Both the position numbers and the translations under genes were made by a program. From Microbacterium laevaniformans (lineage in GTDB: Bacteria > Actinomycetota > Actinomycetes > Actinomycetales > Microbacteriaceae), in contig NZ_JAFBCE010000001.1 of the NCBI RefSeq assembly GCF_016907555.1, forward strand, positions 1,984,001-2,048,000: 64,000 nucleotides of DNA, read 5' to 3'. Positions 18,298-28,242 of this stretch are shown here, piece by piece (the stretch's first letter is position 1; every line of letters begins with the position of its first letter). The notes under the pieces are model-generated. The model was not told the origin of the DNA. It ran no database searches and worked only from the letters and a program-made list of their open reading frames with translations.

Positions 18298-19242
18298 TTA
18301 CGGCGCGGCCGTCGGCTTCACGGTGGGCGTGGGCGTCGCGGTCTGCGACTTGTAGTACGCCCCGCTCGCGCTGGTGAGCACGAACTGCGAGAACTCGGCG
18401 GCATCCGTCATGTCGCCCACGTACTGCTGGCCGTTCACCACGACCATGGGCGTTCCCGTCAGGGTGAGCCCGTTCGTGCCGGGGATCCCGCTGATCGCCC
18501 GCTCGGTGGCACCCTTCACCCACGACGAGTACGACTCGGTCTCGATGCAGTCGCGAAGCCGCTTCGGGTCATCCGACCCGTTCGCCTGGGCGATGTCGGC
18601 GAGTTCCTTGTCGGAGAAGCCGTCGGAGTCGACAGCCGGCTGACGGGTGAGGAGGTCGTTGTTGAAGCTGAAGAACTTCGACGGATCGAGAGTCGCGACA
18701 CAAGCGGCTGCGCTCGCCGCGCGCAACGAGTACTTCGTTCCGTTCGACTTGGCGGTGAGCATCGAGACCGGGTGGTAGGTCAGGGTCGCCGCCCCGTCCG
18801 ACACCCACGACGCCAGCTGCTTCGCGTTGGCGAGCTGCCACTGTCGCGCCGCCGGCGAGAGGTAATCGACGTAGACGTGGATGTCGACGACGGATGCCGA
18901 GGTGGACGGCGAGGGTGTCGCCTGCGGCTCGGCCGCAGCCGTGGGCGCCGGGCTCGCGCCGTCGATCGGCGTTCCCGGCGAGACCGAAGACACCGACGTC
19001 ACCCGGAAGCCGTCGGCGGTGGCGTCGGCCGGCTGCAGCTGCGGCCGATCGCTGTTGGAGCGCACCGCCCACGACACCGCGACCGCGACCGCGACGACGG
19101 CGGCAGCGGCGACGACGGCGAGCGCCGAGCGGCGCAGCACGCGTGCCCGCGACTGCTTCGCGTGGACGAGCTGCGCCTTCTCGCGCACCGCATCGCGGCG
19201 GCCAGCAGGCGTGGGCTCGTTCGGGGCGGCGTCGTGGGACAT
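18298..19242 (-). CDS. DsbA-like thioredoxin-fold protein lacking CXXC
   Basis: The 314-residue protein has a cytoplasmic N-terminus, one membrane helix (about 37-60), a Ser/Pro/Thr-rich linker, then a DsbA/thioredoxin_4 domain (VDIHVYVDYLSP..., KFFSFNNDLL, cis-Pro GTPMVVVNG near residue 265) and a Pro/Thr tail. The usual CPYC-type motif is replaced by SPAA (residues 129-132), so oxidoreductase activity is unlikely. Cys181 and Cys232 could form a structural disulfide. It may act as a binding or chaperone-like envelope protein. Confidence 0.82.
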   Translation of the reverse strand: MSHDAAPNEPTPAGRRDAVREKAQLVHAKQSRARVLRRSALAVVAAAAVVAVAVAVSWAVRSNSDRPQLQPADATADGFRVTSVSSVSPGTPIDGASPAPTAAAEPQATPSPSTSASVVDIHVYVDYLSPAARQWQLANAKQLASWVSDGAATLTYHPVSMLTAKSNGTKYSLRAASAAACVATLDPSKFFSFNNDLLTRQPAVDSDGFSDKELADIAQANGSDDPKRLRDCIETESYSSWVKGATERAISGIPGTNGLTLTGTPMVVVNGQQYVGDMTDAAEFSQFVLTSASGAYYKSQTATPTPTVKPTAAP

Positions 19243-19511
19243 GGGACCTTCTGTGGGAGGCAGCTCGAGGGCACATCGCGGTGCATCCCGGTCGTCACGA
19301 TTCGGATCGGGTCCAGCGTCGCGGACGGAGCAGGGCGATGTGTCGATGCTAGCCAGCGAGCCTGTGAAATGCCCAGACGAGGCCTCTTCCTCGCGGAGGA
19401 GAACGTGCGATACTGAGAACGCGTCCATCGCGGGACGTGCGGGCCAAGCCCCCGCTCATTCCATCACTACGGATCGTCCGGCACGTACCTGCCGGTGAAG
19501 GAGAAGAAAAC

Positions 19512-20612
<1,101 letters not shown>

Positions 20613-20623
20613 TCCGACCAGAC

Positions 20624-20666
20624 GCGGCGCGGGGGCCCGGTTCCACGGACCGGACCCCCGCGCCGC
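20624..20666 (+). terminator. Hairpin after the ABC ATPase gene
   Basis: A 17-bp GC-rich stem with one mismatch (20624-20640 with 20650-20666) and a 9-base loop lies between ugpC and the DUF4032 gene. It has no T-run. Confidence 0.65.
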
Positions 20667-20696
20667 GGCGTATCCCCCACGAAAGCGAAGACCCGC

Positions 20697-22010
20697 GTGG
20701 CCCACTCCCTCACGATCACCGCGAGCAGTGTCGACGCCGGCTTGCTGGCGCTGCCCTGGTCCACCCCGCTGGACGAGTGGGGCAAGGACACGATCGTCTC
20801 GCTTCCGAAGGGCCTGTCACGCCACCTCGTCCGCTTCGCGGATCTGTCGGGCCGCGTGGTCGCCGTCAAAGAGACGACCGGCGAGATGGCCCGCCGCGAG
20901 TACGACATGCTGGGCTCCCTCGGCCGCCTCGACGTGCCGTGCGTGGAACGGGTCGCGGTGATCGACGGTCGCCGCACGCCGAAGGGCGACCCCCTGCCGG
21001 CCGCGCTCGTGACGGCGCATCTGAAGTTCTCGCTCCCCTACCGCGCCCTGTTCACACAGGTGCTGCGACCCGACACCGCCGGCCGGCTCGTCGACGCCCT
21101 CGCCGCGCTGCTCGTGCGCCTGCACACCGTCGGCTTCTTCTGGGGTGACGTGTCACTGTCGAACACGCTCTTCCGACGGGATGCCGGGGCGTTCGCGGCC
21201 TACCTCGTCGACGCCGAGACCGGCGAGCTGCACGAGAGCGGCCTGACGCGCGGTCAGCGCGAGCACGACCTCGACGTCGCGCGCACGAACATCGCCGGCG
21301 AGATCATGGACCTCGAAGCCGGCGGCCGCCTCGATGGCGGCGTGGATGCCGTCGCGATCGCCGACGGCATCATGTCGTCGTACCGCTCGCTCTGGGCGGC
21401 GCTGACCGACAAGGAGACCTTCGCCGCCGGTGAGGCCTGGCACATCACCGAGCGGGTCAAACGCCTGAACGATCTCGGCTTCGACATCGGCGAGATGTCG
21501 ATCCGCACCACGCCGGACGGCACCACGGTGTCGATTCAGCCCAAGGTCGTCGACGCCGGCCACCACCAGCGGCGCCTTCTGCGTCTGACGGGACTGGACG
21601 TCGAGGAGAACCAGGCCCGGCGCCTGCTCAACGACATGGACGCGTTCCGTGCCCGCGTCTCACGACTCGGCTCCGACGAGGAGATGGTGGCGCACGAGTG
21701 GCTCACCCGCGTGTTCGAACCGGTCGTGAAGGCGATCCCCTGGGATCTGCGCGCCAAACTCGAACCCGCCGAGGTGTTCCACCAGGTCCTCGAACACCGC
21801 TGGTACATGTCGCAAGCGCGAGGACAGTCGGTGCCGATCGCCGAGGTCGTCTCGTCCTACATCGATGACGTGCTGCGTCACCGCCGGGACGAGGCCACGG
21901 TGATGGGTCCCCCCACCGAGACGATGGCGATTCCGGTGATCACCTCGGCGATCTCGACGATCGACGACGACGACGAAGACGAGGACGTCGACTGGCGCGA
22001 CCTGGTCTGA
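20697..22010 (+). CDS. DUF4032 / kinase-like-fold protein
   Basis: The 437-residue protein (GTG start) has a lipopolysaccharide-kinase-like N-terminal half: VVAVKETTGEMARREYDML resembles the Lys and Glu of a kinase N-lobe, LHTVGFFWGDVSLSNTLFRRD the catalytic loop, and YLVDAETGEL the metal-binding Asp. The C-terminal part (from about 250) is the DUF4032 domain. An acidic DDDDEDEDVDW tail ends it. The substrate is unknown; a small-molecule or lipid kinase is possible. Confidence 0.83.
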   Translation: MAHSLTITASSVDAGLLALPWSTPLDEWGKDTIVSLPKGLSRHLVRFADLSGRVVAVKETTGEMARREYDMLGSLGRLDVPCVERVAVIDGRRTPKGDPLPAALVTAHLKFSLPYRALFTQVLRPDTAGRLVDALAALLVRLHTVGFFWGDVSLSNTLFRRDAGAFAAYLVDAETGELHESGLTRGQREHDLDVARTNIAGEIMDLEAGGRLDGGVDAVAIADGIMSSYRSLWAALTDKETFAAGEAWHITERVKRLNDLGFDIGEMSIRTTPDGTTVSIQPKVVDAGHHQRRLLRLTGLDVEENQARRLLNDMDAFRARVSRLGSDEEMVAHEWLTRVFEPVVKAIPWDLRAKLEPAEVFHQVLEHRWYMSQARGQSVPIAEVVSSYIDDVLRHRRDEATVMGPPTETMAIPVITSAISTIDDDDEDEDVDWRDLV

Positions 22011-22028
22011 CCCCGACGAGAGAGCGCG

Positions 22029-22667
22029 TCAGTACCCGACGGTGAAGCGCCGGCGCGAGTGCTGCGGGTTCTCGATCTCGTCGAGCACCGCCACCGCGAG
22101 ATCGGCGCCGGAGATGTAGGACTGCCCCTCGGCATCCGTGACGATGACATCGCCACCGACCCGGTAGGTGCCCGTCCGCTCGCCCGGGTTGAAGCTGCCG
22201 AAGCCGCCGGCGGGGTGGACGAAGAACCAGTCGCGACCGGTCTGTTCGGCCTGAAGGTCCTCCAGATCACCGTTCATCTCCAGCGCCTCGGTCTTGAAGG
22301 CGTCGGGGAAGTCGACGTCGACGACGCGAGGGCCCTCGGGAGCGACGAGGCTCCCGTCGGCGCCGCCGATGACGCCCAGCCGCACGCTCTCGGGCAGCAC
22401 GGTGTTCAGCGCCTCCAGGTTGGGCCGGACGAGGCCCTCCATCGCACCGCGCGGTGCGATGGCGCTGATGACCACGTCCGCACCCTCCAGCTGCGTCACC
22501 AGCCCGGGGATGTCCAGCAGCGTCCCCTCGACGTAGGTCGCACCGGGCACGCGGTCTGCGGCCACCGACCGCGACACCGACAGCACGGTGTGCCCGCGGT
22601 CCACAGCCTCGGAGACGATGTGGCGACCGGCGAAGCCGGTGCCTCCCAGAACGGCGATGATGGCCAT
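22029..22667 (-). CDS. NAD(P)-binding SDR/NmrA-like oxidoreductase
   Basis: The 212-residue protein has a Rossmann fold with GGTGFAGRHIVSEAVDRGH at the N-terminus and a second strand leading to VSRS. The middle (ADVVISAIAPRG, LGVIGGADGSLV) and FFVHPAGGF match YwnB/NmrA-like NAD(P)H-binding proteins. It lacks a clear YxxxK pair, so it may be a regulator or a reductase of unknown substrate. It lies 42 bp after rlmB on the same strand. Confidence 0.85.
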   Translation of the reverse strand: MAIIAVLGGTGFAGRHIVSEAVDRGHTVLSVSRSVAADRVPGATYVEGTLLDIPGLVTQLEGADVVISAIAPRGAMEGLVRPNLEALNTVLPESVRLGVIGGADGSLVAPEGPRVVDVDFPDAFKTEALEMNGDLEDLQAEQTGRDWFFVHPAGGFGSFNPGERTGTYRVGGDVIVTDAEGQSYISGADLAVAVLDEIENPQHSRRRFTVGY

Positions 22668-22709
22668 CTCAGTGCTTCCTTTCGGATCGGCGTGCAGGTG
22701 GAGCGGGCG

Positions 22710-23702
22710 TCACTCGGACGCGGCGCGGATGGTGGAGACCTGGTAGAGCGCGACGGATGCCGCGATGCCGGCGTTGAGCGACTCTGCGGCGGAGGAGATC
22801 GGGATCGACACGACCTGGTCGCACGTCTCGGTGACCAGCCGTGACAGCCCCTTGCCCTCCGAGCCGACGACGATGACGACGGGCCGATCTGCCAGTTCGA
22901 GCTGGGGCAGCGCGACGTCGCCGCCGCCATCGAGACCGAGCACGAACACGCCCTGCTTCTTGAACTCTTTGAGCGTCGTGGTCAGATTCGGCGCCATCGC
23001 GACCGGAACCCGGGCCGCGGCGCCGGCGCTCGTCTTCCACGCGGCCGAGTTGACGCCGGCCGAACGGCGCTGGGGAATGATGAGTCCCTGACCGCCGAAG
23101 GCGGCGGTGGAGCGGATGATCGCGCCGAGGTTGCGCGGATCGGTGATGCCGTCCAACGCGACCATCAGCGGCGTCTGCCCCTTTCCGATGATCTCCTCCA
23201 GCAGGTCCTGGGGGTGCGCGTACTCGTACGGCGGCACCTTGAGCGCGACACCCTGGTGCACGCCGTCGAAGCCGGCCATACGGTCGAGCTCGGGGCGGGT
23301 GACCTCCATCACGGGGATACCGCGCTGGGTCACGATCGACAGCATCTCCTTGACGCGATCGTCCATCTCGACGCGCTGGGCGACGTAGAACGCCGTCGCC
23401 GGGATGCGTGCACGCAGAGCTTCGAGCACGGAGTTGCGCCCGGTCACGTTCTCGGTGTCGTCGCCGGCCTTGGCCTTCGGCGCGCGGGACGGCGCCGGCT
23501 TCTGACCGGGGCGCCCCTTGCCGCCGGCGGCGGCGTAGCGCTCCATGGCGGCCTTGCGCTTGCCGGCGACGTGCCAGCTGCGGTCCTCGGCCTTGGGAGT
23601 CGGCCCCTTGCCCTCAAGCGCCTTGCGTCCGTTGCCGCCCGTGCCCTTGAGTGGGCCCTTCTTCTTGCCCTTGCCCGCGGAGGGGTTGCCCGGCTTAGCC
23701 AT
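22710..23702 (-). CDS. rlmB: 23S rRNA 2'-O-ribose methyltransferase RlmB
   Basis: The 330-residue SPOUT methyltransferase has a Lys/Gly-rich basic N-terminal extension (about 90 residues) followed by a substrate-binding L30e-like domain (VTGRNSVLEALRA) and the knotted domain with ALDGITDPRNLGAIIRSTAAFG, VVGSEGKGLS and PISSAAESLNAGIAASVALY. It methylates a conserved guanosine (G2251 in E. coli) of the peptidyl-transferase loop. The start overlaps the end of cysS; a second ATG three bases upstream (23705) is equally possible. Confidence 0.93.
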   Translation of the reverse strand: MAKPGNPSAGKGKKKGPLKGTGGNGRKALEGKGPTPKAEDRSWHVAGKRKAAMERYAAAGGKGRPGQKPAPSRAPKAKAGDDTENVTGRNSVLEALRARIPATAFYVAQRVEMDDRVKEMLSIVTQRGIPVMEVTRPELDRMAGFDGVHQGVALKVPPYEYAHPQDLLEEIIGKGQTPLMVALDGITDPRNLGAIIRSTAAFGGQGLIIPQRRSAGVNSAAWKTSAGAAARVPVAMAPNLTTTLKEFKKQGVFVLGLDGGGDVALPQLELADRPVVIVVGSEGKGLSRLVTETCDQVVSIPISSAAESLNAGIAASVALYQVSTIRAASE

Positions 23703-25098
23703 CATTCAGACTCCAATGGGTCCCGTCGGGACCGTCCTCGAGGACGACGCCGGCCGTCGCGATCGCGTCGCGAAGACGGTCGGCGGCCGCCCAGTCCTTG
23801 TTCGCGCGCGCCTGCGCACGCTGGGTGATCATCGCTTGCAGCAGCGCGTCCAGGGCGCGCGCCTCGGCAGCACCTGCTTCGGGTCGCCATTTCGGGTCGG
23901 CCGGATTCATACCGAGAACGCCGGTCATGCGGCCCACTTCGACGAAAGCGCGGGCCGCGGCATCCCGATCGCCCGCATCCAACGCCGCGTTTCCGGCGCG
24001 CACGGTCTCGTGGACGACCGCGAGCGCCTGCGGAATGCCGAGGTCGTCGTCCATCGCGGCAGCGAACGCCTCGGGGATATCGGCGGCCACCAGCGGCACC
24101 GCAGTGCCGAGCACCCGCGCGGCCCGCTGCTGGAACGTTCGGATGCGCTCGAGGGCCGCCTCGGCCTCGTCGAAGGATGCCGCGGTGAGATCGAGCGTGG
24201 ACCGGTAGTGCGCCGCGCCGAGGGCGTAGCGCACGACGAGCGGGTCGCGGTCGGCCAGCACGTCCAGCGCGAGCAGATGATTGCCGAGCGACTTCGACAT
24301 CTTCTGGTCGCCGACCGTGACCAGGCCGTTGTGCACCCAGTAGCGGGCGAACGCGTCACCCGCCGCACGCGACTGCGCCAACTCGTTCTCGTGGTGCGGG
24401 AAGCGCAGGTCGATGCCGCCACCGTGGATGTCGAAGGAGGCACCCAGGTAGCGGCGGCTCATGGCAGAGCACTCGATGTGCCAGCCGGGCCTGCCCGGCC
24501 CCCAGGGGCTCTCCCACACGGCATCCGCCGGCTCATCGCTCTTCGCGCTCTTCCAGAGGGCGAAATCCCGCGGGTCGCGCTTGCCGCGCGGGTCCGCATC
24601 GGTCGCCGGCTCCATCGCGTCGATGCTCTGATGGGTCAACTCTCCGTAGGCGGACCACGAACGCACGTCGAAATAGACGTCACCGGCCGCGGCGTAGGCA
24701 TGACCGCGTTCGATGAGGGTGGCGATCAGTTCCTGCATCTGCGGGATCGATCCGGTGGCGCGCGGCTCGTAGGTCGGCGCGAGAATGCCGATCGCGGCAT
24801 ACGCGTACGCGAACTCGCGCTCCACGCGATACGCCAGCGCCCACCACGGCTCATCAGCGGTGGCGTTCTGCAGGACTTTGTCGTCGATGTCGGTGACGTT
24901 GCGCACGAACGTCACGCGTCCGAAACGGCGGGTGAGCCAGCGACGCAGCAGGTCGAACGCGAGCGCCGCACGCAGATGATGGATGCCGGGACCCGACTGC
25001 ACCGTCGGACCGCACACGTACATCGTGACGTTCGCCGGATCCTGCGGCGCGAAGTCGCGCAACGCCTGCACCTGGGTGTCGTAGAGCCGGACCGTCAC
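23695..25098 (-). CDS. cysS: Cysteinyl-tRNA synthetase
   Basis: The 467-residue class I synthetase starts at GTG. It has the zinc- and substrate-binding [24 protein letters not shown] (a HIGH-type motif), [23 protein letters not shown], the zinc ligands in [18 protein letters not shown] and [10 protein letters not shown]. The C-terminal DALR domain and anticodon-binding region are complete. It is part of carD-ispDF-cysS-rlmB, an order common in actinobacteria. It is distinct from MshC, which is related but acts in mycothiol synthesis. Confidence 0.95.
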   Translation of the reverse strand: MTVRLYDTQVQALRDFAPQDPANVTMYVCGPTVQSGPGIHHLRAALAFDLLRRWLTRRFGRVTFVRNVTDIDDKVLQNATADEPWWALAYRVEREFAYAYAAIGILAPTYEPRATGSIPQMQELIATLIERGHAYAAAGDVYFDVRSWSAYGELTHQSIDAMEPATDADPRGKRDPRDFALWKSAKSDEPADAVWESPWGPGRPGWHIECSAMSRRYLGASFDIHGGGIDLRFPHHENELAQSRAAGDAFARYWVHNGLVTVGDQKMSKSLGNHLLALDVLADRDPLVVRYALGAAHYRSTLDLTAASFDEAEAALERIRTFQQRAARVLGTAVPLVAADIPEAFAAAMDDDLGIPQALAVVHETVRAGNAALDAGDRDAAARAFVEVGRMTGVLGMNPADPKWRPEAGAAEARALDALLQAMITQRAQARANKDWAAADRLRDAIATAGVVLEDGPDGTHWSLNDG

Positions 25099-25151
25099 CG
25101 CTCCAGCCTACCCGCGCGCGCGAGACGCGACAGCGGCGCGGGCGTGGGAGC

Positions 25152-26339
25152 TCACACGGAGTAGACGAGCGCGACGGCGAAGGCGGCGACGCCGTCGCCC
25201 GTTCCCGTATAGCCGAGCCCATCGGTCGTGGTCGCCGATACGGCGACGGGCGCACCGAGCGCCGCAGACAGGACATGTTCGGCTTCCGCGCGGCGCGCGG
25301 CAAAGCGCGGGCGGCGCGCCTGCACCTGCACCGAGACGTTGCCGATCGAGAAGCCGGCGGCCTCCACCAGCTCCCGCGTGCGGGCCAGGAACGCCTCGGC
25401 GTGGGCGCCGGCGTACTGCGGTTGATCGGTGCCGAAATGGGTGCCGATGTCGCCGAGTCCCGCGGCGGCGAGCACGGCGTCCACGATGGCGTGCGCGACG
25501 GCATCCCCGTCCGAATGACCGTGCAGCGAGGGTTCACCGGGCCAGTGCAGTCCGGCCAGCCAGAGATCGCCGCTACCGCCGACGGCATGCACGTCGGTGC
25601 CGACGCCGACGCGCGGCACCGGCGCGGTGCGCCTCACCGGCGCGACAGCCAGGAGGGCTCGCGCGCGGTCGAGATCGCCCGGAGTGGTGATCTTGAAGCT
25701 CCGCTCATCGCCGGGCACCGTCCACACCGGTGTTCCCATGCTCTGCACGAGTGCGGCGTCGTCGGTGTGCTCGGCGGATGCCGCGGCATACGCCGCGTCG
25801 AGAATCGTGCGGCGGAATCCCTGCGGGGTCTGCGCGGCCGCCAGTTCGGAACGATCGATCGGCTCGCGCACGCGATCGCCGGACACCCGTTTGACGGTGT
25901 CGACCACAGGAAGCACCGGAAGCACCGCATCTTTGCCGTCTGTGAGCGCGTCGATGACGCGCGCGAAGACCTCGGGCGGAGTCAGAGCCCGCGCGGCGTC
26001 ATGGACCAGCACGCGCTCGACGTCGGGCCACACGGCCCGCAGTCCGGCAGCCACCGACTCTTGCCGGCTGAGCCCGCCGGCGACGACCGTGACCAGGTCG
26101 TGCCGTTCGCCGGCGACGGCGCGCGCCTCGGTCAGGGCATCACCGACGCGGTCTGAGGGAGCGACGATCACGACCTGCGCGGCCGGGGCGGCGAACACAC
26201 CCTCCAGCGCGTGGCGCAGAACCGTGTGGGTGTCGAGACCCACGAACGCCTTCGGAACACCCGCGCCCAACCGCTGACCGGATCCAGCCGCGACGACGAT
26301 TACGGCGGTGTGGGGCACGGGAACCAACGGGTCGCTCAT
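25152..26339 (-). CDS. ispDF: Bifunctional IspD-IspF (MEP pathway)
   Basis: The 395-residue fusion has an N-terminal IspD cytidylyltransferase (VIVVAAGSGQRLGAGVPKAF, VLVHDAARALTPPEV, VDTVKRV, AAQTPQGFR) joined at about residue 240 to an IspF cyclodiphosphate synthase (VGTDVHAV, SLHGHSDGDAVAHAIVDAVL, GDIGTHFG). Together they catalyse two non-consecutive steps of isoprenoid precursor synthesis from methylerythritol phosphate. The fusion is found in several lineages. It lies 49 bp after carD on the same strand. Confidence 0.95.
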   Translation of the reverse strand: MSDPLVPVPHTAVIVVAAGSGQRLGAGVPKAFVGLDTHTVLRHALEGVFAAPAAQVVIVAPSDRVGDALTEARAVAGERHDLVTVVAGGLSRQESVAAGLRAVWPDVERVLVHDAARALTPPEVFARVIDALTDGKDAVLPVLPVVDTVKRVSGDRVREPIDRSELAAAQTPQGFRRTILDAAYAAASAEHTDDAALVQSMGTPVWTVPGDERSFKITTPGDLDRARALLAVAPVRRTAPVPRVGVGTDVHAVGGSGDLWLAGLHWPGEPSLHGHSDGDAVAHAIVDAVLAAAGLGDIGTHFGTDQPQYAGAHAEAFLARTRELVEAAGFSIGNVSVQVQARRPRFAARRAEAEHVLSAALGAPVAVSATTTDGLGYTGTGDGVAAFAVALVYSV

Positions 26340-26388
26340 GTACCCGACACTACCGACGTGGCGCGCCGTCTTCCGGCGGATGCCGGGA

Positions 26389-26871
26389 TCAGCTCGCGAG
26401 AACCTCGTCGAGGACCCCCGAGGCGTGATCCTCATCGGCCTTCAGCGCCAGAGCGATCTCGGACACGAGGATCTGACGAGCTTTGGCCAGCATGCGCTTC
26501 TCGCCGGCGGACAGGCCGCGGTCCTGGTCACGACGCCACAGGTCACGGACGACCTCGCTCACCTTGATCACGTCGCCGGACGCGAGCTTCTCGAGGTTGG
26601 CCTTGTAGCGGCGCGACCAGTTGGTGGGCTCTTCGGTGAACGGTGCGCGCAGCACGTCGAACACCTTCTCGAGACCGTCCTTGCCGATCACGTCACGAAC
26701 ACCGACCAGGTCGACGTTGTCAGCAGGGACCTCGATGATGAGGTCTCCCTGCGTGACGTTCAGCTTCAGGTACTTCTTGGTCTCGCCCTTGATGATCCGG
26801 TCCTTGACCTCGATGATCGTCGCGGCCCCGTGGTGCGGATAGACGACCGTCTCGCCAACCTCAAAAAGCAT
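26389..26871 (-). CDS. carD: CarD-family transcription regulator
   Basis: The 160-residue protein has the RNA-polymerase beta-binding Tudor-like N-terminal domain ([36 protein letters not shown]) and a C-terminal helical DNA-binding domain with the conserved Trp in [11 protein letters not shown]. It stabilises open complexes at rRNA and other promoters. AAAGGA lies 9 bp before the ATG; a TATTCT box at 26898-26903 may be its -10. It heads the operon carD-ispDF-cysS-rlmB. Confidence 0.95.
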   Translation of the reverse strand: MLFEVGETVVYPHHGAATIIEVKDRIIKGETKKYLKLNVTQGDLIIEVPADNVDLVGVRDVIGKDGLEKVFDVLRAPFTEEPTNWSRRYKANLEKLASGDVIKVSEVVRDLWRRDQDRGLSAGEKRMLAKARQILVSEIALALKADEDHASGVLDEVLAS

Positions 26872-26897
26872 GCAGTTATGTCCTTTCGGCAAAGTCC

Positions 26898-26903
26898 AGA
26901 ATA
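26898..26903 (-). promoter_or_regulatory. Candidate -10 box of carD
   Basis: TATTCT on the minus strand lies 26 bases before the carD ATG. No clear -35 is visible, as is common for actinobacterial housekeeping promoters. Confidence 0.4.
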
Positions 26904-27015
26904 CCACAGGCGACATACGCTAGGGTTCGCCGGCTGAGCATCCGCGGCGGGGGCGCCGGGGTGGCGCCGCGTCGCGGCATAGAATGAGCACACACCGACT
27001 CGTCCAGGAGGATCC

Positions 27016-27483
27016 GTGAACACGCGCCGTCTCGCGTCCGTCGCCCTCGCCGCCGCTGTGGTCCTCTCCACCGCCGGCTGCAGCATGATCTCACCGCAGG
27101 CCACGACCATCAGCTACTCGGCCGCTGAGGGCGTCAACATCACGCACTCGGCACCCCTGAAGGTGCGCAACGCGCTCTTCGTCGCCAACGAGAAGGGCAC
27201 CGAAGCCAACTTCCTCGCGGCGATCGTCAACGACACCGACACCGACGAGACGCTGCTGGTGGGCATCGAGGGCACGACGCAGCGGGTGCCGGTCGCCGCG
27301 CACTCGACCGTCAGCCTGGGCTTCGACGGCGCAGATCCGCTGCTGTTCACCGGCCTGTCGGCCAAGCCCGGCACCGACGTGCGCACCACGTTCCAGTCCG
27401 GCACCGGCGAGGCCGTGGAAGACCGCGTTCCGGTCTTGGACGGCACCCTGTCGTACCTGAAGGACTTCGTTCCCGCGAACTGA
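27016..27483 (+). CDS. Secreted lipoprotein, unknown function
   Basis: The 155-residue protein starts at GTG after AGGAGG. A signal peptide with lipobox (VVLSTAGC, Cys at residue 22) anchors it to the outer face of the membrane. The rest is a beta-rich fold (ALFVANEKGTEANFLAAIVND, TVSLGF). A TAGAAT box at 26980-26985 could be its -10. It is divergent from carD. A similar lipoprotein next to carD is frequent in Microbacteriaceae, but its role is unknown. Confidence 0.82.
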   Translation: MNTRRLASVALAAAVVLSTAGCSMISPQATTISYSAAEGVNITHSAPLKVRNALFVANEKGTEANFLAAIVNDTDTDETLLVGIEGTTQRVPVAAHSTVSLGFDGADPLLFTGLSAKPGTDVRTTFQSGTGEAVEDRVPVLDGTLSYLKDFVPAN

Positions 27484-27500
27484 TCCCGCTCACGGATATC

Positions 27501-27531
27501 GGCGGCGTCCCTCCTCACGAGGGGCGCCGCC
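27501..27531. terminator. Terminator between lipoprotein gene and regX3
   Basis: The 13-bp stem GGCGGCGTCCCTC with GAGGGGCGCCGCC has one mismatch and a five-base loop. It lies between convergent genes, so it may serve both strands. Confidence 0.75.
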
Positions 27532-27558
27532 GATCTTCGTGTCGCGGGGAAGGGCGCG

Positions 27559-28242
27559 TCAGGCTTCGAAGCGGTAGCCGAGCCCGCGCACGGTCAGGAG
27601 CATGACCGGCTCGCTCGGATTGCGTTCGATCCGTGACCGGATGCGCTTGATGTGCACGTCGAGCGTCTTGGTGTCGCCGAAGTAATCGCTCCCCCAGACC
27701 CGGTCGATCAACTGGCCGCGCGTCAGCACGCGCCCCGCGTTGCGCATGAGCACCTCGAGCAGCTCGAACTCCTTCAGCGGCATCGGGATGGTCTCACCGT
27801 CGACGGCGACGGTGTGCCGATCGATGTCCAGCACGACCCTTCCGCCGTCGACGACGCTGTCGTCGAGCCCCAGCTCGGGGCCTTCGCTGCGTCGCAGCAC
27901 CGCCCGCATCCGCGCGAGCAGCTCGCGCGACGAGTAGGGCTTCGTCACGTAGTCGTCGGCGCCCAGCTCGAGACCGACGACGATATCGACCTCGGAGTCC
28001 TTCGCTGTCAGCATGATGATGGGCACTTTGGAGGTCGAGCGCACCACACGGCACACCTCGGTTCCCGGCATCCCCGGGAGCATGAGGTCGAGCAGGATGA
28101 TGTCGGCGTCGCGCGAGGCGAACGCATCGAGGGCCGCGGGGCCGTCCTCGGCGATCTCGACCTCGAATCCCTCACGGCGCAGCAGATAGGCGAGCGGATC
28201 GGCCAGATCGGGCTCATCCTCGACGATCAGGACGCGGGTCAT
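27559..28242 (-). CDS. regX3: RegX3-type response regulator
   Basis: The 227-residue OmpR/PhoB regulator has the acidic pocket VEDEPD, phospho-acceptor Asp in ILLDLMLPGMPG and Lys in YVTKPY. Its winged helix (MPLKEFELLEVLMRNAGRVLTRGQLIDRVWGSDYFGDTKTLDVHIKRIR, read in parts) is close to RegX3/PhoP-type phosphate regulators. Its ATG overlaps the senX3 stop (ATGA). Binding sites with GTTCACC-type repeats occur upstream of phoU, pstS and ppk. Confidence 0.92.
   Translation of the reverse strand: MTRVLIVEDEPDLADPLAYLLRREGFEVEIAEDGPAALDAFASRDADIILLDLMLPGMPGTEVCRVVRSTSKVPIIMLTAKDSEVDIVVGLELGADDYVTKPYSSRELLARMRAVLRRSEGPELGLDDSVVDGGRVVLDIDRHTVAVDGETIPMPLKEFELLEVLMRNAGRVLTRGQLIDRVWGSDYFGDTKTLDVHIKRIRSRIERNPSEPVMLLTVRGLGYRFEA

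Noticed and set aside
17993..18355. A small gene from ATG 17993
   Set aside because: The frame runs through the att repeat into the DsbA-like gene's end and has no good ribosome site; only its first 30 residues look protein-like.
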